A stretch of 64,000 nt of DNA from Terriglobus sp. TAA 43 (GCF_000800015.1 NZ_JUGR01000001.1:1674001-1738000), one strand, 5' to 3'; shown: positions 1 to 8,631, counted from the first letter of the stretch. Program-made: numbers and translations. Notes: a model not told the origin generated them from the sequence alone.

Positions 1-1010
1 CGCTGCAACCGTACCAGTCGCTCGCGAGCATCCACACATTGACCGTGCAAACCTCCGCGGCATATCTGAGCTTGTACGAAGTCATGCGGGCACACGACGC
101 TTCGTGCGGCATGCTGCTGGGTGCAGAAGCACATTCGCTATCTCCGATCGCAATTCGCGGCCTGCTCGATGCCGTCCTCATGGAACATGCAGACGTAGCG
201 CTTCCCCGCTACAGCATCGGGCCTCACGACGGTCTGATCAATGCGGCCATCCTTCATCCACTCACCCGCGCACTCTTTGGCGTGCGAAACGCCTTTCCTA
301 TGGCGCTGGATCTTGCACTTTCCACACGAGCGGCTGAACGTATGGCCGCAGCGGCCCAACAACAAACAGCCACGGGACAACCCGACGCCCTACTATGGCC
401 AACGGTTGAAGCCGCGGCTGCCGGATTCTCAGTTGCTGAAGTTTCTTCCGGTGTTCGCGAAATACCCCATCCAACAACGGCTGACCTCGCCACCATTCTC
501 GGCGCGCTGACTGCATCACTGTTCACCGAAATTGAAACGAAAGCCAGCTATTGGCAGCGCACACGTCCGCCCGTTGTTATGCATTCGATCAACGACGTGC
601 CTGACGTGAACGCTCCAGCACCGTCGGTGTCGCCGGAAGAAACATCAGAGCTGATCGAGAGTTTTCGCATAGGCTACGGCAACCTGCATGAGCTATGGTC
701 GCTCGTACTGCCGCCGCAAACACTTCTTGGCCTGAAGCACCTGTCCCGTCTGCCCGCAGAGAGTTTCACCATGCCAGATACGTTGTGGGTGCGCATCGTC
801 TATGACTTTGTGCTCGCGCACCGCCTGCGTACCATCAACCGCGGACACCTTCTGGGTGCGCTCACCCCGTTGTATCTGGCCTGGGTTGCGTCACACATAC
901 AAGCCAACTCCAACGTAGAAAACCCTCCAGAGATACTTGCGCGCGCCTTTGAGGCAGACAAACCCTATTTGGTTTCGCGTTGGCGCTGGCCCGATCGCTT
1001 CAACCCTTAG
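1..1010 (+). CDS. putative glycosyltransferase, C-terminal part (5' truncated by window edge)
   Basis: The frame is open from base 3 to the stop at 1008-1010, so the true start lies outside the window; a TTG at 39 is only the first start-like codon inside it. At least 335 residues are visible. The stretch around residues 60-90 (R-Y, G-x-x-x-G-L-I-N, H-P-L-T-R-A-L-F-G-V-R-x-x-F-P) resembles the acceptor-side region of GT2/GT81-like glucosylglycerate- and mannosylglycerate-synthase-type glycosyltransferases. The N-terminal nucleotide-sugar binding part would be outside the window. The next gene follows after 30 bp on the same strand and may be co-transcribed. The assignment rests on remembered family similarity and is tentative; the presence of a real gene is secure. 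Confidence 0.5.
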   Translation, partial: LQPYQSLASIHTLTVQTSAAYLSLYEVMRAHDASCGMLLGAEAHSLSPIAIRGLLDAVLMEHADVALPRYSIGPHDGLINAAILHPLTRALFGVRNAFPMALDLALSTRAAERMAAAAQQQTATGQPDALLWPTVEAAAAGFSVAEVSSGVREIPHPTTADLATILGALTASLFTEIETKASYWQRTRPPVVMHSINDVPDVNAPAPSVSPEETSELIESFRIGYGNLHELWSLVLPPQTLLGLKHLSRLPAESFTMPDTLWVRIVYDFVLAHRLRTINRGHLLGALTPLYLAWVASHIQANSNVENPPEILARAFEADKPYLVSRWRWPDRFNP

Positions 1011-1040
1011 CACGTCCGGAACACACAGGAGATTTCCATC

Positions 1041-1766
1041 ATGTTTTCGCAAGTCAAAGATGCTCTCATGGATTCCTTCAGCCGGGTGCTCACCAAGCTG
1101 GCTGTCTTTCTGCCTGGCGTACTGGCGTTGCTGCTGGCAGTAGTGCTACTGACGCTGATCGGTGCTGCATTGGCATGGGCTATTCGAGCGATGCTAACGC
1201 GTCTTCGTTTTGACGAACGCGTGGGAGAACGCAACTCCGCCGGCGTGTCTGATTGGGCACCGTCGCATAGTCCTTCGCTGCTCATCAGCCGTGTTGTCTT
1301 CTGGATGTGCGTGGTGCTGGGCTTTGCCATCGGCGTATCAGCATACGATGCCGCTGGAACAAGTGATCTTGCTCCGTTCATCCTGCCCTATCTCGCGCAC
1401 TCTGTCGGCGCACTGATCATCTTGATCGCGGGCACCATCCTTGCACGTTACCTTTCGCGCTCCGTGCTCATCAGCGCCGTCAATGCGCGTTTGAACTATG
1501 CGCGCGCACTGTCCCTCGGCGTGAAGTGGCTTGTATTGATATTCACAGCCGCAATGGTTCTGGATCATATGGATGTTGGCGGACGAATTGTTGAGATCGG
1601 TTTCGGCATCCTTTTCGGAGGAATGGTGCTGGCACTGGCATTGGCCTTCGGACTCGGTTCACGCGATGTCGTGGCGCGCTCGATGGAGCGCACTGCGGAG
1701 AAGGCCACACCGATCGACCGCGCCGCGGAACGCAGTGATACACCCCGCGGCGTGCGCCACTTTTAA
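1041..1766 (+). CDS. TM-helix family (MscS-associated type) inner-membrane protein
   Basis: The protein has 241 residues with about five hydrophobic segments near residues 21-50, 80-101, 112-136, 160-176 and 185-206. The first helix is preceded by an amphipathic start, as in the conserved TM-helix repeat family (PF05552-like). That family forms the N-terminal membrane part of some mechanosensitive channel proteins, but the MscS beta domain itself is absent. The last 30 residues are polar and probably cytoplasmic. AGGAGA lies 8-9 bases before the ATG and supports this start. It is 30 bp downstream of the glycosyltransferase and convergent with the following gene. A role in osmotic adaptation next to a possible compatible-solute glycosyltransferase is an inference only. 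Confidence 0.65.
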   Translation: MFSQVKDALMDSFSRVLTKLAVFLPGVLALLLAVVLLTLIGAALAWAIRAMLTRLRFDERVGERNSAGVSDWAPSHSPSLLISRVVFWMCVVLGFAIGVSAYDAAGTSDLAPFILPYLAHSVGALIILIAGTILARYLSRSVLISAVNARLNYARALSLGVKWLVLIFTAAMVLDHMDVGGRIVEIGFGILFGGMVLALALAFGLGSRDVVARSMERTAEKATPIDRAAERSDTPRGVRHF

Positions 1767-1784
1767 TGCAGACTGTGTCATCGA

Positions 1785-2840
1785 CTACGGAAGCGCAGGA
1801 TAGTCTGTGTATCCCTCAGGCCCGTGTGAATAGAACGACGCGGGGTTGGGAGCATTGAGCGCCGCACCTTCCTTCAAGCGCCGCGGAAGATCAGGATTCG
1901 CGATAAATTCCTTGCCAAATCCGACCGCATCCGCGTCTCCACGCGCAAGAATCGCATTCGCACTCTGCAGAGTGAATCCTTCATTCACCACATAAACGCC
2001 GCCGAACAACTTCTTCAACATCGGCCCACGGCTATCGGCGGCTTCATGCTCGCGCGCCATCAGGAATGCAATCGTCCGCTTCCCGAGTTCTGTGGCCACG
2101 TAGGAAAACGTCTCCGTTCCATTGGCATCGCTAATCCCGTGGGAGTCGCTTCGTGGAGCAAGATGCATGCCTACCCGCCCCGGGCCAAACACCGAAATCG
2201 CAGCATCCGTGGCCTGCAACATGAGCCGTGCGCGATTCTCGATGGAACCACCATATTCATCCTGGCGTGTATTGCTTCCACTCTGCAGGAACTGATCCAG
2301 TAAATAACCATTCGCTCCATGCAGCTCTACACCATCGAAACCAGCAGCTTTGGCATTTTCCGCGGCCCGTCCAAACTGCTCCACCACACCGTGAATTTCA
2401 CCAACGGTCAGTGCGCGAGGCGTCTCAAATCCAGTGATGGGGCGCACCAGGCTCACATGACCATCCGCTGCAATCTCGCTGGGAGCAACTGGCGGCTCCC
2501 CATCCAGATACGAAGAATGCGAGATGCGCCCTACATGCCATATCTGCGAAAAGATGCGGCCACCCGCCTGGTGGACCGCTTCCACAATGGGCTTCCACGC
2601 CTCTACCTGCTCTGCAGACCAGATACCTGGCACCTGTGGATAGCCCACACCCTTCGGATCGACCGGCGTTCCTTCGCTGATGATCAATCCCGCCGAAGCG
2701 CGTTGGCGATAATACTCCGCCATCAGCTCCGGACGTGGAATATGGTTGACCGTGCCACGCAGACGCGTCAGTGGCGCCATAAAAATGCGGTTCGGCAGAT
2801 CAAGGTCACCCACGCGAATGGGATCAAATAAAGTCGGCAT
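1785..2840 (-). CDS. nemA: alkene reductase, Old Yellow Enzyme family (NemA-like)
   Basis: FMN-dependent ene-reductase of the N-ethylmaleimide reductase/OYE type, expected to reduce activated C=C bonds or nitro compounds with NAD(P)H in the cytoplasm. From the ATG at 2840 the protein has 351 residues and begins with the family signature LFDPIRVGDLDLPNRIFMAPLTR. The H-G-A-N-G-Y-L-L-D-Q-F-L core motif carries the usual substrate/flavin contacts, followed by the N-T-R-x-D-x-Y-G-G-S-I-E-N-R segment. A GTG at 2894 would add 18 residues that do not resemble the family; GGGGAG about 10 bases before the ATG favours the shorter form. It converges on the membrane-protein gene with an 18-bp gap. Confidence 0.9.
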   Translation of the reverse strand: MPTLFDPIRVGDLDLPNRIFMAPLTRLRGTVNHIPRPELMAEYYRQRASAGLIISEGTPVDPKGVGYPQVPGIWSAEQVEAWKPIVEAVHQAGGRIFSQIWHVGRISHSSYLDGEPPVAPSEIAADGHVSLVRPITGFETPRALTVGEIHGVVEQFGRAAENAKAAGFDGVELHGANGYLLDQFLQSGSNTRQDEYGGSIENRARLMLQATDAAISVFGPGRVGMHLAPRSDSHGISDANGTETFSYVATELGKRTIAFLMAREHEAADSRGPMLKKLFGGVYVVNEGFTLQSANAILARGDADAVGFGKEFIANPDLPRRLKEGAALNAPNPASFYSHGPEGYTDYPALP

Positions 2841-2910
2841 CGATGGAACGCTCCCCGTCTTCCCGGTTGGAAGATGCGTTTCTTTCGATGGCACTTATCG
2901 TCTGCGGGAT

Positions 2911-3468
2911 TCACTCTGAAGCGAGCGCCATCTCAATCTGATCCAGTGCATCCTCTACCGTGGCGGCGACCATCAGATTCGCCCTTGCCGCAGGTTTCAG
3001 CACGCCCTCCTCGACACAATGATCAAGGAATTGCAATAGGCGGTCGTAAAACCCTGCTGTGTTCAGCAGAATCGTGGGTTTTGCATGGAGGCGTAGCGTT
3101 TGCCATGTCAGCACTTCAAACAGCTCTTCCATGGTTCCGTAACCGCCGGGCAGGATGAGAAACGCATCCGACTTCTCGCCCATGAGAGCTTTACGCGTGT
3201 GCATCGTGTCCACCACGTGCAATTCTGTCAGGCCAATGTGTGACACTTCCTTATCGACTAGGACGTGCGGAATAACACCGATGCAGCGGCCCCCATTTTT
3301 CAACGTGGCGTTCGCAACGACTCCCATCAGGCCGACACTGGCGCCTCCATAGACAAGACCGATACCGCGGCGCGCCAATTCAATGCCCAAAGCCTCAGCA
3401 TCCCTCTGATACTCCACTCGCACTCCACTTGCTGAAGCGCAAAAGACACATAACGTTTTCAATCGCAT
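2911..3468 (-). CDS. LOG family phosphoribohydrolase (TIGR00730)
   Basis: Lysine-decarboxylase-like Rossmann protein of the LOG family, which hydrolyses nucleoside 5'-monophosphates (cytokinin riboside monophosphates in plants, AMP-like substrates in bacteria) to the free base and ribose 5-phosphate. The diagnostic P-G-G-Y-G-T-x-x-E-L/F motif and the earlier G-G-A-S-V-G-L-M-G element are present. The ATG at 3468 gives 185 residues, normal for the family, and starts at the first beta-strand (LKTLCVFCAS). The reading frame stays open to 3576, but that extension overlaps a clear minus-strand terminator at 3505-3550, so the short start is chosen. It lies 70 bp upstream of the ene-reductase gene on the same strand. 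Confidence 0.9.
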   Translation of the reverse strand: MRLKTLCVFCASASGVRVEYQRDAEALGIELARRGIGLVYGGASVGLMGVVANATLKNGGRCIGVIPHVLVDKEVSHIGLTELHVVDTMHTRKALMGEKSDAFLILPGGYGTMEELFEVLTWQTLRLHAKPTILLNTAGFYDRLLQFLDHCVEEGVLKPAARANLMVAATVEDALDQIEMALASE

Positions 3469-3504
3469 CTTTTCGAGGATAAACGTCTCTGCAGAACACT
3501 TTGT

Positions 3505-3550
3505 GCAAAAGAAAAGGACGTGGCGCGCGATTGCAGCGTGCGCCACGTCC
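3505..3550 (-). terminator. Rho-independent terminator after the first small exported protein gene
   Basis: An 11-bp perfect stem (GGACGTGGCGC at 3516-3526 with its complement at 3540-3550) encloses a 13-base loop. On the minus strand it is followed by a T-rich run (CCTTTTCTTTT). It lies about 115 bp downstream of the stop of the gene ending at 3665 and separates it from the LOG gene. Confidence 0.8.
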
Positions 3551-3664
3551 ATCCTTTGGTTAACATACTCCCGCAAACACAGTCTCTAATGGCTGGTCAC
3601 GGGAACGCGGTGTACTGTACTCCGTGGGCCTTCAGGAGCAGGCCCGTGCTCTTTCGCTTTCTTC

Positions 3665-3979
3665 TTACCGGAACGAAGCCGTTGCATGATCGTATTCCTT
3701 CACGATCGTCAGCTTTACGGTTCCATCCGTCCCCATAATCTGGGTACCTGCAGGCACATTGACTTTCATTTCGCCGTTTGCCGCCAGCGTCATCGGCTTG
3801 CCCTGAACCATAAGGTCCTGGGAAACATCGCTGCGGTTCTTTAGCGTGACATGCACAATGGGGCCTTTGGCCTGTGCAATGTTCGCGTTGTTGTCTTCAG
3901 ACTTCTTATCGGCGGCGTTCGATGCCAAAGGTGCGATGATACAGGCGGCAAGGACGAGAGCGGTGCTCAACTTCTTCAT
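3665..3979 (-). CDS. small exported protein, paralogue 1
   Basis: A protein of 104 residues with a clear Sec signal peptide (KK, hydrophobic LSTALVLAACIIAPLAS, probable cleavage after SNA-A). The mature part of about 80 residues contains H-V-T-L-K-N-R-S and M-T-L-A-A-N-G-E-M-x-V-N-V-P-A-G-T segments. They recur in the neighbouring gene at 4389-4700 as K-L-T-L-K-N-K-S and V-T-L-A-A-N-G-G-E-Y-A-L-N-A-P-E-G-T. The pattern suggests a small all-beta periplasmic domain; no function is recognised. GGAGAAG lies 6 bases before the ATG. Both paralogues end in S-F-R and share leader sequence and the same orientation, which points to tandem duplication. Confidence 0.85.
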   Translation of the reverse strand: MKKLSTALVLAACIIAPLASNAADKKSEDNNANIAQAKGPIVHVTLKNRSDVSQDLMVQGKPMTLAANGEMKVNVPAGTQIMGTDGTVKLTIVKEYDHATASFR

Positions 3980-4010
3980 GTTGACTTCTCCAAGTACTGC
4001 TTGTGTTGCT

Positions 4011-4060
4011 GGCGAAGTCCCACTGCAATTGAAACATCGTCGCGCATGAATTTATACGCT
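4011..4060 (-). promoter_or_regulatory. conserved promoter/5' leader, copy 1
   Basis: Read on the minus strand, a -10-like TATAAA (about 4053-4058) is followed by a block of about 40 bases, GCGCGACGATGTTTCAA then TTGCA then GGGACTTCGCCAGC. It is nearly identical to the block at 4731-4780 before the paralogue. The gap between this block and the Shine-Dalgarno is not conserved, so the similarity looks selected rather than only recent. It may be a promoter plus 5'UTR, or a leader peptide starting M-F-[QN]-L-Q. Confidence 0.55.
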
Positions 4061-4262
4061 CTTCGACTAAGAAAAGTTACCCGGAAAAGCCAGTTTTTAT
4101 GGGGTATTCACGATTTTTCCGGGGTGGTTTCCGAATATCGACTCTAGCCGTATTCTACGGCCGCTAATAACTACTCAAAAGCTTGACAAGTGTTATTTAA
4201 CCGTGGATTTATTTTCCATTTTCATTAGGAAAACTAACCATTTGCGGGGAAGAAATACCTGT

Positions 4263-4302
4263 GAAAGAAAAACGGACGTGAGGCAGGGATTTCCTCACGT
4301 CC
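4263..4302 (-). terminator. Rho-independent terminator after the second small exported protein gene
   Basis: A perfect 10-bp stem (GGACGTGAGG at 4274-4283, complement at 4293-4302) has a 9-base loop. On the minus strand it is followed by GTTTTTCTTTC. It lies 86 bp past the stop of the 4389-4700 gene. Confidence 0.85.
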
Positions 4303-4388
4303 AGCTCACGACCGCGGCCTTTTCTAAGGGAGAGCTATTCAAGGGCGCCGCTGCCCTCGAACCGAGCTTGTTAAAACTGATATCTGTC

Positions 4389-4700
4389 TTAGCGGAACGA
4401 GCAGACGGTGCCTGCAAGATCACGCGTAACGGTGACCTTCACGGTCTTGTCAGCTCCGTAGACCTTGGTTCCTTCGGGGGCATTTAGTGCATATTCGCCA
4501 CCATTCGCGGCCAGCGTCACACTCTTGTCTTCAATGAACACTTCCATCGGTGCGGCGCTCTTATTCTTCAGCGTCAGCTTCACCGTCTTTACCTTGGCCT
4601 GTGCTGTGTCGCTCTTGCCAAAGAGAGGAAATGCGTGGGATGCGATCGGTGCGAAGGTGCAGGCGGCGAGGACGATAGCGGAAACAGTACGACGGATCAT
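4389..4700 (-). CDS. small exported protein, paralogue 2
   Basis: From the ATG at 4700 (AGGAGAAG 6 bases upstream) the protein has 103 residues. The frame is open further upstream to 4802, but that part is the conserved leader, not protein. It has a Sec signal peptide (MIRRTVSAIVLAACTFAPIASHA, cleavage likely after SHA) and a mature beta-rich domain matching the paralogue at 3665-3979 in the L-K-N-K-S, L-A-A-N-G and P-x-G-T-x-x-x-G-x-D segments. Probably periplasmic; function unknown. A single Cys near the C-terminus (V-C-S-F-R) is not present in the paralogue. Confidence 0.85.
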   Translation of the reverse strand: MIRRTVSAIVLAACTFAPIASHAFPLFGKSDTAQAKVKTVKLTLKNKSAAPMEVFIEDKSVTLAANGGEYALNAPEGTKVYGADKTVKVTVTRDLAGTVCSFR

Positions 4701-4730
4701 GGTGACTTCTCCTGGTGTTTCGTTAAGGCT

Positions 4731-4780
4731 GGCGAAGTTCCCTTGCAAGTTGAACATCGTTCGCGCACTGACTGATACGT
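4731..4780 (-). promoter_or_regulatory. conserved promoter/5' leader, copy 2
   Basis: Minus-strand CGTATCAGT followed by GTGCGCGAACGATGTTCAAC, TTGCAAGGGAACTTCGCCAGC; aligned with 4011-4060 it differs at few positions. GGAACTT inside it also resembles an ECF-type -35 element, but a matching -10 is not obvious, so the class of promoter is undecided. Confidence 0.5.
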
Positions 4781-4949
4781 GGCACGATTGCTTCCGTTCC
4801 ATACTTTTTTCAAAAAAGTTTCAACAATGCTTCGATGTCTCATCATCAGCACCTTCAACACTGCGAAACACCGCATCATCACTGATGATTTGAAGATTTA
4901 CAAAATAGTCATACATGCATGCATTTACTCTCAATTCACGGAGAAGCCG

Positions 4950-5639
4950 ATGCGACCTTTCTACATACTGTCCGCTTTTGCAATTGCAGCGTCCGTTCTT
5001 GGACACATGTCACCACGCGCCTCAGCACAAGAGATCAAGTCAGCACCGGGACAATTCGATTACTACGTGCTGAACCTCTCCTGGTCACCTGCCTTTTGCG
5101 ACAACATGAAGACGTTGAATGAGAGCGAACGCAATAGTGCTGGCAAAGACTTGGAGTGTTCCGCACCGCGTGCGTTTGTGCTTCACGGATTGTGGCCGCA
5201 AAACTTCAACGGCTCGTACCCTTCATCATGTGCGCAACGCCCGGGTCCACGAAACCTGGAACGCAATCTGGACATGACACCAAACATCGCGTTGCTGAAG
5301 CATGAGTGGAACAAACACGGCACCTGCACAACACTATCGCCGGAAGGGTTCTTCGCTACAGCGCGCCAGGCGTACACGTCAGTGACCATCCCGGAGTTCT
5401 TTCAGTCTTTGGATCATGAGGCGCAGATGTCCCCCGCGCAGATCGTCACGCTGTTCTACAAAGCAAACCCCACATTCCCACAAGGCAGCTTCAATCTCTC
5501 CTGCGGCAACAACCAACTGACAGCCATCGAAGCATGCTTTGACAAAGACATCCACGCCATTGCCTGCCAAAGCCTTCGTGCCTGCCACGCAAACAGCGTG
5601 AAGATCGTTCCACAGAACAACGGTGGCATCGTCCAATAG
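4950..5639 (+). CDS. ribonuclease T2 family protein (secreted/periplasmic RNase I type)
   Basis: Endoribonuclease that cleaves RNA through 2',3'-cyclic phosphates with little base preference. From the ATG at 4950 (GGAGAAG 3-4 bases upstream) the protein has 229 residues and starts with a signal peptide ending near ASA-Q. Both active-site signatures are intact: F-V-L-H-G-L-W-P (His79) and K-H-E-W-N-K-H-G-T-C (Glu119, His123). Six or more cysteines in the mature part fit the disulphide-bonded fold. The frame runs open upstream to 4779 but has no protein-like character there. It is divergent from the small exported protein gene, so both promoters share 4701-4949. Confidence 0.93.
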   Translation: MRPFYILSAFAIAASVLGHMSPRASAQEIKSAPGQFDYYVLNLSWSPAFCDNMKTLNESERNSAGKDLECSAPRAFVLHGLWPQNFNGSYPSSCAQRPGPRNLERNLDMTPNIALLKHEWNKHGTCTTLSPEGFFATARQAYTSVTIPEFFQSLDHEAQMSPAQIVTLFYKANPTFPQGSFNLSCGNNQLTAIEACFDKDIHAIACQSLRACHANSVKIVPQNNGGIVQ

Positions 5640-5700
5640 GGAACGCCATCCACAGCAGGCGGACACGATAAAATGAAGAGGTCTGGAGTTCCCTCGTATC

Positions 5701-8631
5701 GTGTCGCGCTTCCTGGAAAAAATGAATCCGCAGCAGCAGGAAGGCGTGCTGACGGTGGACGGCCCTGTCCTTCTGCTCGCCGGTGCTGGTTCTGGTAAGA
5801 CGCGCGTCATCACGCATCGCATCGCACATCTCGTCGAAGACAAAGGTGTGCCCGCAGATTCTATCCTCGCCGTCACCTTTACCAATAAGGCCGCGAAGGA
5901 GATGGGTGAACGTGTCGAAGCGCTAATCGGTCACTCGTCACTTGCCAAGCCGCTCATCTCTACCTTCCATTCGCTCTGCGTGCGTATTCTTCGACGCGAC
6001 ATTGAAGCGTTGCGTGTGAATGGTGTGGGCCTGACCAAAAGCTTCGTCATCTATGACGAGAGCGATCAGCAGGCCATCGTCAAGCAGGCATTGAAACGCC
6101 TCGGCGTGGATGACAAGCAGTTGAAGCCGCGCGTAGCGCTGGGTCGCATTTCGTGGGCGAAGAACCACATGATCGATCCACAGGAATACTTCCTGGCATC
6201 GACCAATCCGCTGGAAGAACGCATCGCACACATCTTCAAGATCTACAAAGATGAGTTGAACAAGAACAACGCGATGGACTTCGACGATCTCCTCCTGGAG
6301 ACCGTGCGCTTGCTGAAGACGAGCCAGGAAGTTCGCGAACGTTATCAACGCAAATACCGCTATCTGCTCATCGACGAGTATCAAGACACGAACCGTCCAC
6401 AGTACGAACTGATGCGTCTGCTTAGCGGCAAACATGGCAACGTCTGCGTCGTTGGTGATGAAGATCAGTCCATCTATAGCTGGCGCGGCGCGGACATCAA
6501 AAACATCCTTGATTTCGAGAAAGACTTCGAGAATACGAAGATCATCCGTCTGGAACAGAACTATCGTTCCACGCAGATCATTCTTGAAGGCGCGGGCGCG
6601 GTCGTCCGCAACAACACGCAGCGCAAGGGTAAAGAACTTTACACCACTCGCGAGGGCGGCTCGCTCATCGGCTATTACGAAGCGCCCGATGGCGAGAATG
6701 AAGCGCTGTTCATTGCAGATCGCATCGCCACATACATCCGCGAAACTACCCAAGCAGGCGATACACCCAAGTGCGCTGTGCTGTACCGTACCAATTCGCA
6801 ATCGCGATTGGTAGAAGAGTCGCTGCGCCGTTACAACATCCAGTACCACATGGTCGGTGGTTTCAGCTTCTACGATCGTGCAGAAGTGAAGGACCTGCTC
6901 AGTTATCTGAAACTGGTGCAGAACCCGAACGACTCGATCGCGCTGAATCGCGTCGTCAACTCGCCCCCACGCGGCATCGGCAAAACTACGATGGAGACGC
7001 TGGAACGCATTGCGCTGACCACGGGCATGAGCACATGGGAAGCCATTCAGCGCGCACAAGAGCAGCAGCTCCTCCCTGCGCGCGCGCTCACTGCACTGAA
7101 CAGTTTCCAGCAACTGATCAGAGATGCGCGCGCTATGCTGGGCTCGGGCTTTGGTGATGCTCTCGCCGCAGATGCAGGGATCGCAGCCACTACGGAGTTC
7201 GTAGGCGAAGAGGAGAATGCATCCACCGAAAGCGACGCGGATGAAGGCACCTCATTCGACACCAGCTTCAACTTCGGTTTCGACTTTGGTCCAAGCGAAG
7301 AGCGCAGCACCATCGCACCAGAAAATGCGCACATCGAAGATGCCAGCTTCGACTTCGGTTATGCGGAGGAAGAACCACTCGCGCTAGCCGCAGCTGCGGA
7401 CACTGATAGCGAAAACACCAGCTTCGATTTCAGCTTCAACGGCAACGGATCTGCGACGCCATCGCTCTTTGCGGCACCGCAGCAGACTGTTTCTTTCAAT
7501 CCCTTCGAAGCGAGCAAGCAGCAAGCCGCAAAGAAGCAGAAGCGCTCCGCGCAGGACACCTTCGCAGAACTCCGCGAAAAGGCCACACCTATCGTTGAAT
7601 CTCAAACGACGCCCGTCGAAACCAGCACGCGGATTGACGGCTTTCGTGCGCCCGGTGATCCAGCTACGTTGCCAGAGTTGATTAAGTTTCTGAACGATCG
7701 CAGTGGCTACATCAAGCAGCTTGAGAACGAAGGAACACCGGAATCCTTCAGCCGCATTGAAAACCTGAAGGAACTTGCCAACGCTGCGCAGGATGCGCAG
7801 GAGCGCGGCGAAACGCTGGCTGACTTTCTGGACCACGCTGCCCTCGTCAGCGACGCTGACAGCATCAACATGGATGCGCGTGTCACGCTGATGACGCTCC
7901 ATGCGTCCAAGGGCCTGGAGTTTCCTCTGGTTTTCCTCTGCGGAATGGAAGAGGGGCTATTCCCTTCCTCGCGCACGCTGCAGGACCCCAATGGGCTGGA
8001 AGAAGAGCGTCGCCTCTGCTACGTCGGCATGACGCGTGCCATGGACACACTTGTTCTCACACGTGCACGGTATCGTCGCCGCTACGGCTCAGACATGCCG
8101 GATGCCAGCGTTGGTTCGCGGTTTCTGGAAGAGATTCCGTCACGCCTGGTGGAGGACCTCGGTTCCCCCGAAGATCGGCCCGCCTTCCGTAGTGAATACG
8201 GTGGAAATCGCTATGGCGGCGGTAATCGCTGGGGCAAGAAGCGCGGCGACGATGAGTTTGGCGAACGCCACTACAGCTACGAAGACGAAGATCAGAGCGG
8301 TGCCACGCCACCTCAGAAGCCAAAAAGTAACTACGGCCTTCAGTTTGGCGCGCATAAGAAGCCCGCAAACCCGAACAGCATCGATAACATTGCCAGTTTC
8401 TTCGGCGGATCGACCCAGTTCAGTGGCCACAAACGGCCGAAGATGGACATCCCGGAAGCCACTGGATCTACCGAATTGAGCCGCGGGGCGGGCGTCCGAC
8501 ACCCTAAATATGGTGAAGGCAGGGTGGTATCGCGAGAAGGTTCGGGCTCCGACGCCAAGATTACGGTAGAATTTCGACAGCACGGCGTGAAGAAGCTGGT
8601 TGAGAAGTTCGCCCAGCTTGAAAAGCTCTGA
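5701..8631 (+). CDS. uvrD: ATP-dependent DNA helicase UvrD/PcrA with a Phe/Gly-rich insert
   Basis: Superfamily 1A 3'-5' helicase for nucleotide excision and mismatch repair. GTG start; 976 residues against about 720-750 for typical PcrA. Walker A G-A-G-S-G-K-T at residues 28-34, D-E-Y-Q-D-T-N (motif II), G-D-E-D-Q-S-I-Y-S-W-R-G-A-D (motif III), M-T-L-H-x-S-K-G-L-E-F and V-G-M-T-R-A-M-D (motif VI) are intact. The extra length is mostly an acidic low-complexity insert at about residues 482-640, in the 2B subdomain, carrying repeated S-F-D/N-F-G/S-F units. The last 50 residues (G-x-x-V-x-H-P-K-Y-G-E-G) form the RNA-polymerase-binding Tudor-like tail of PcrA. A TAAAAT-type -10 candidate lies at 5669-5674. 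Confidence 0.95.
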   Translation: MSRFLEKMNPQQQEGVLTVDGPVLLLAGAGSGKTRVITHRIAHLVEDKGVPADSILAVTFTNKAAKEMGERVEALIGHSSLAKPLISTFHSLCVRILRRDIEALRVNGVGLTKSFVIYDESDQQAIVKQALKRLGVDDKQLKPRVALGRISWAKNHMIDPQEYFLASTNPLEERIAHIFKIYKDELNKNNAMDFDDLLLETVRLLKTSQEVRERYQRKYRYLLIDEYQDTNRPQYELMRLLSGKHGNVCVVGDEDQSIYSWRGADIKNILDFEKDFENTKIIRLEQNYRSTQIILEGAGAVVRNNTQRKGKELYTTREGGSLIGYYEAPDGENEALFIADRIATYIRETTQAGDTPKCAVLYRTNSQSRLVEESLRRYNIQYHMVGGFSFYDRAEVKDLLSYLKLVQNPNDSIALNRVVNSPPRGIGKTTMETLERIALTTGMSTWEAIQRAQEQQLLPARALTALNSFQQLIRDARAMLGSGFGDALAADAGIAATTEFVGEEENASTESDADEGTSFDTSFNFGFDFGPSEERSTIAPENAHIEDASFDFGYAEEEPLALAAAADTDSENTSFDFSFNGNGSATPSLFAAPQQTVSFNPFEASKQQAAKKQKRSAQDTFAELREKATPIVESQTTPVETSTRIDGFRAPGDPATLPELIKFLNDRSGYIKQLENEGTPESFSRIENLKELANAAQDAQERGETLADFLDHAALVSDADSINMDARVTLMTLHASKGLEFPLVFLCGMEEGLFPSSRTLQDPNGLEEERRLCYVGMTRAMDTLVLTRARYRRRYGSDMPDASVGSRFLEEIPSRLVEDLGSPEDRPAFRSEYGGNRYGGGNRWGKKRGDDEFGERHYSYEDEDQSGATPPQKPKSNYGLQFGAHKKPANPNSIDNIASFFGGSTQFSGHKRPKMDIPEATGSTELSRGAGVRHPKYGEGRVVSREGSGSDAKITVEFRQHGVKKLVEKFAQLEKL

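Larger units (their letters stand above)
3980..4388. other. 409-bp intergenic region between the two small exported protein genes
   Basis: It holds the leader and probable promoter of the downstream (3979) gene at 4011-4060 and the terminator of the upstream (4700) gene at 4263-4302. A plus-strand TTGACA at 4183 has no convincing -10 partner. Short frames here have no coding character. No other gene is seen. Confidence 0.7.

Noticed and set aside
3469-3576. 36-residue N-terminal extension of the LOG protein
   Set aside because: It overlaps a strong minus-strand terminator and adds sequence before the first beta-strand that the family does not have.
4183-4211. TTGACA with GATTTA 17 bp later, a possible plus-strand promoter for a small RNA
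   Set aside because: The -10 is poor and no gene, terminator or conserved RNA follows on that strand.
4203-4487. 94-codon plus-strand frame opposite paralogue 2 of the small exported proteins
   Set aside because: It crosses the terminator stem at 4274-4302, has no ribosome binding site and no protein character.
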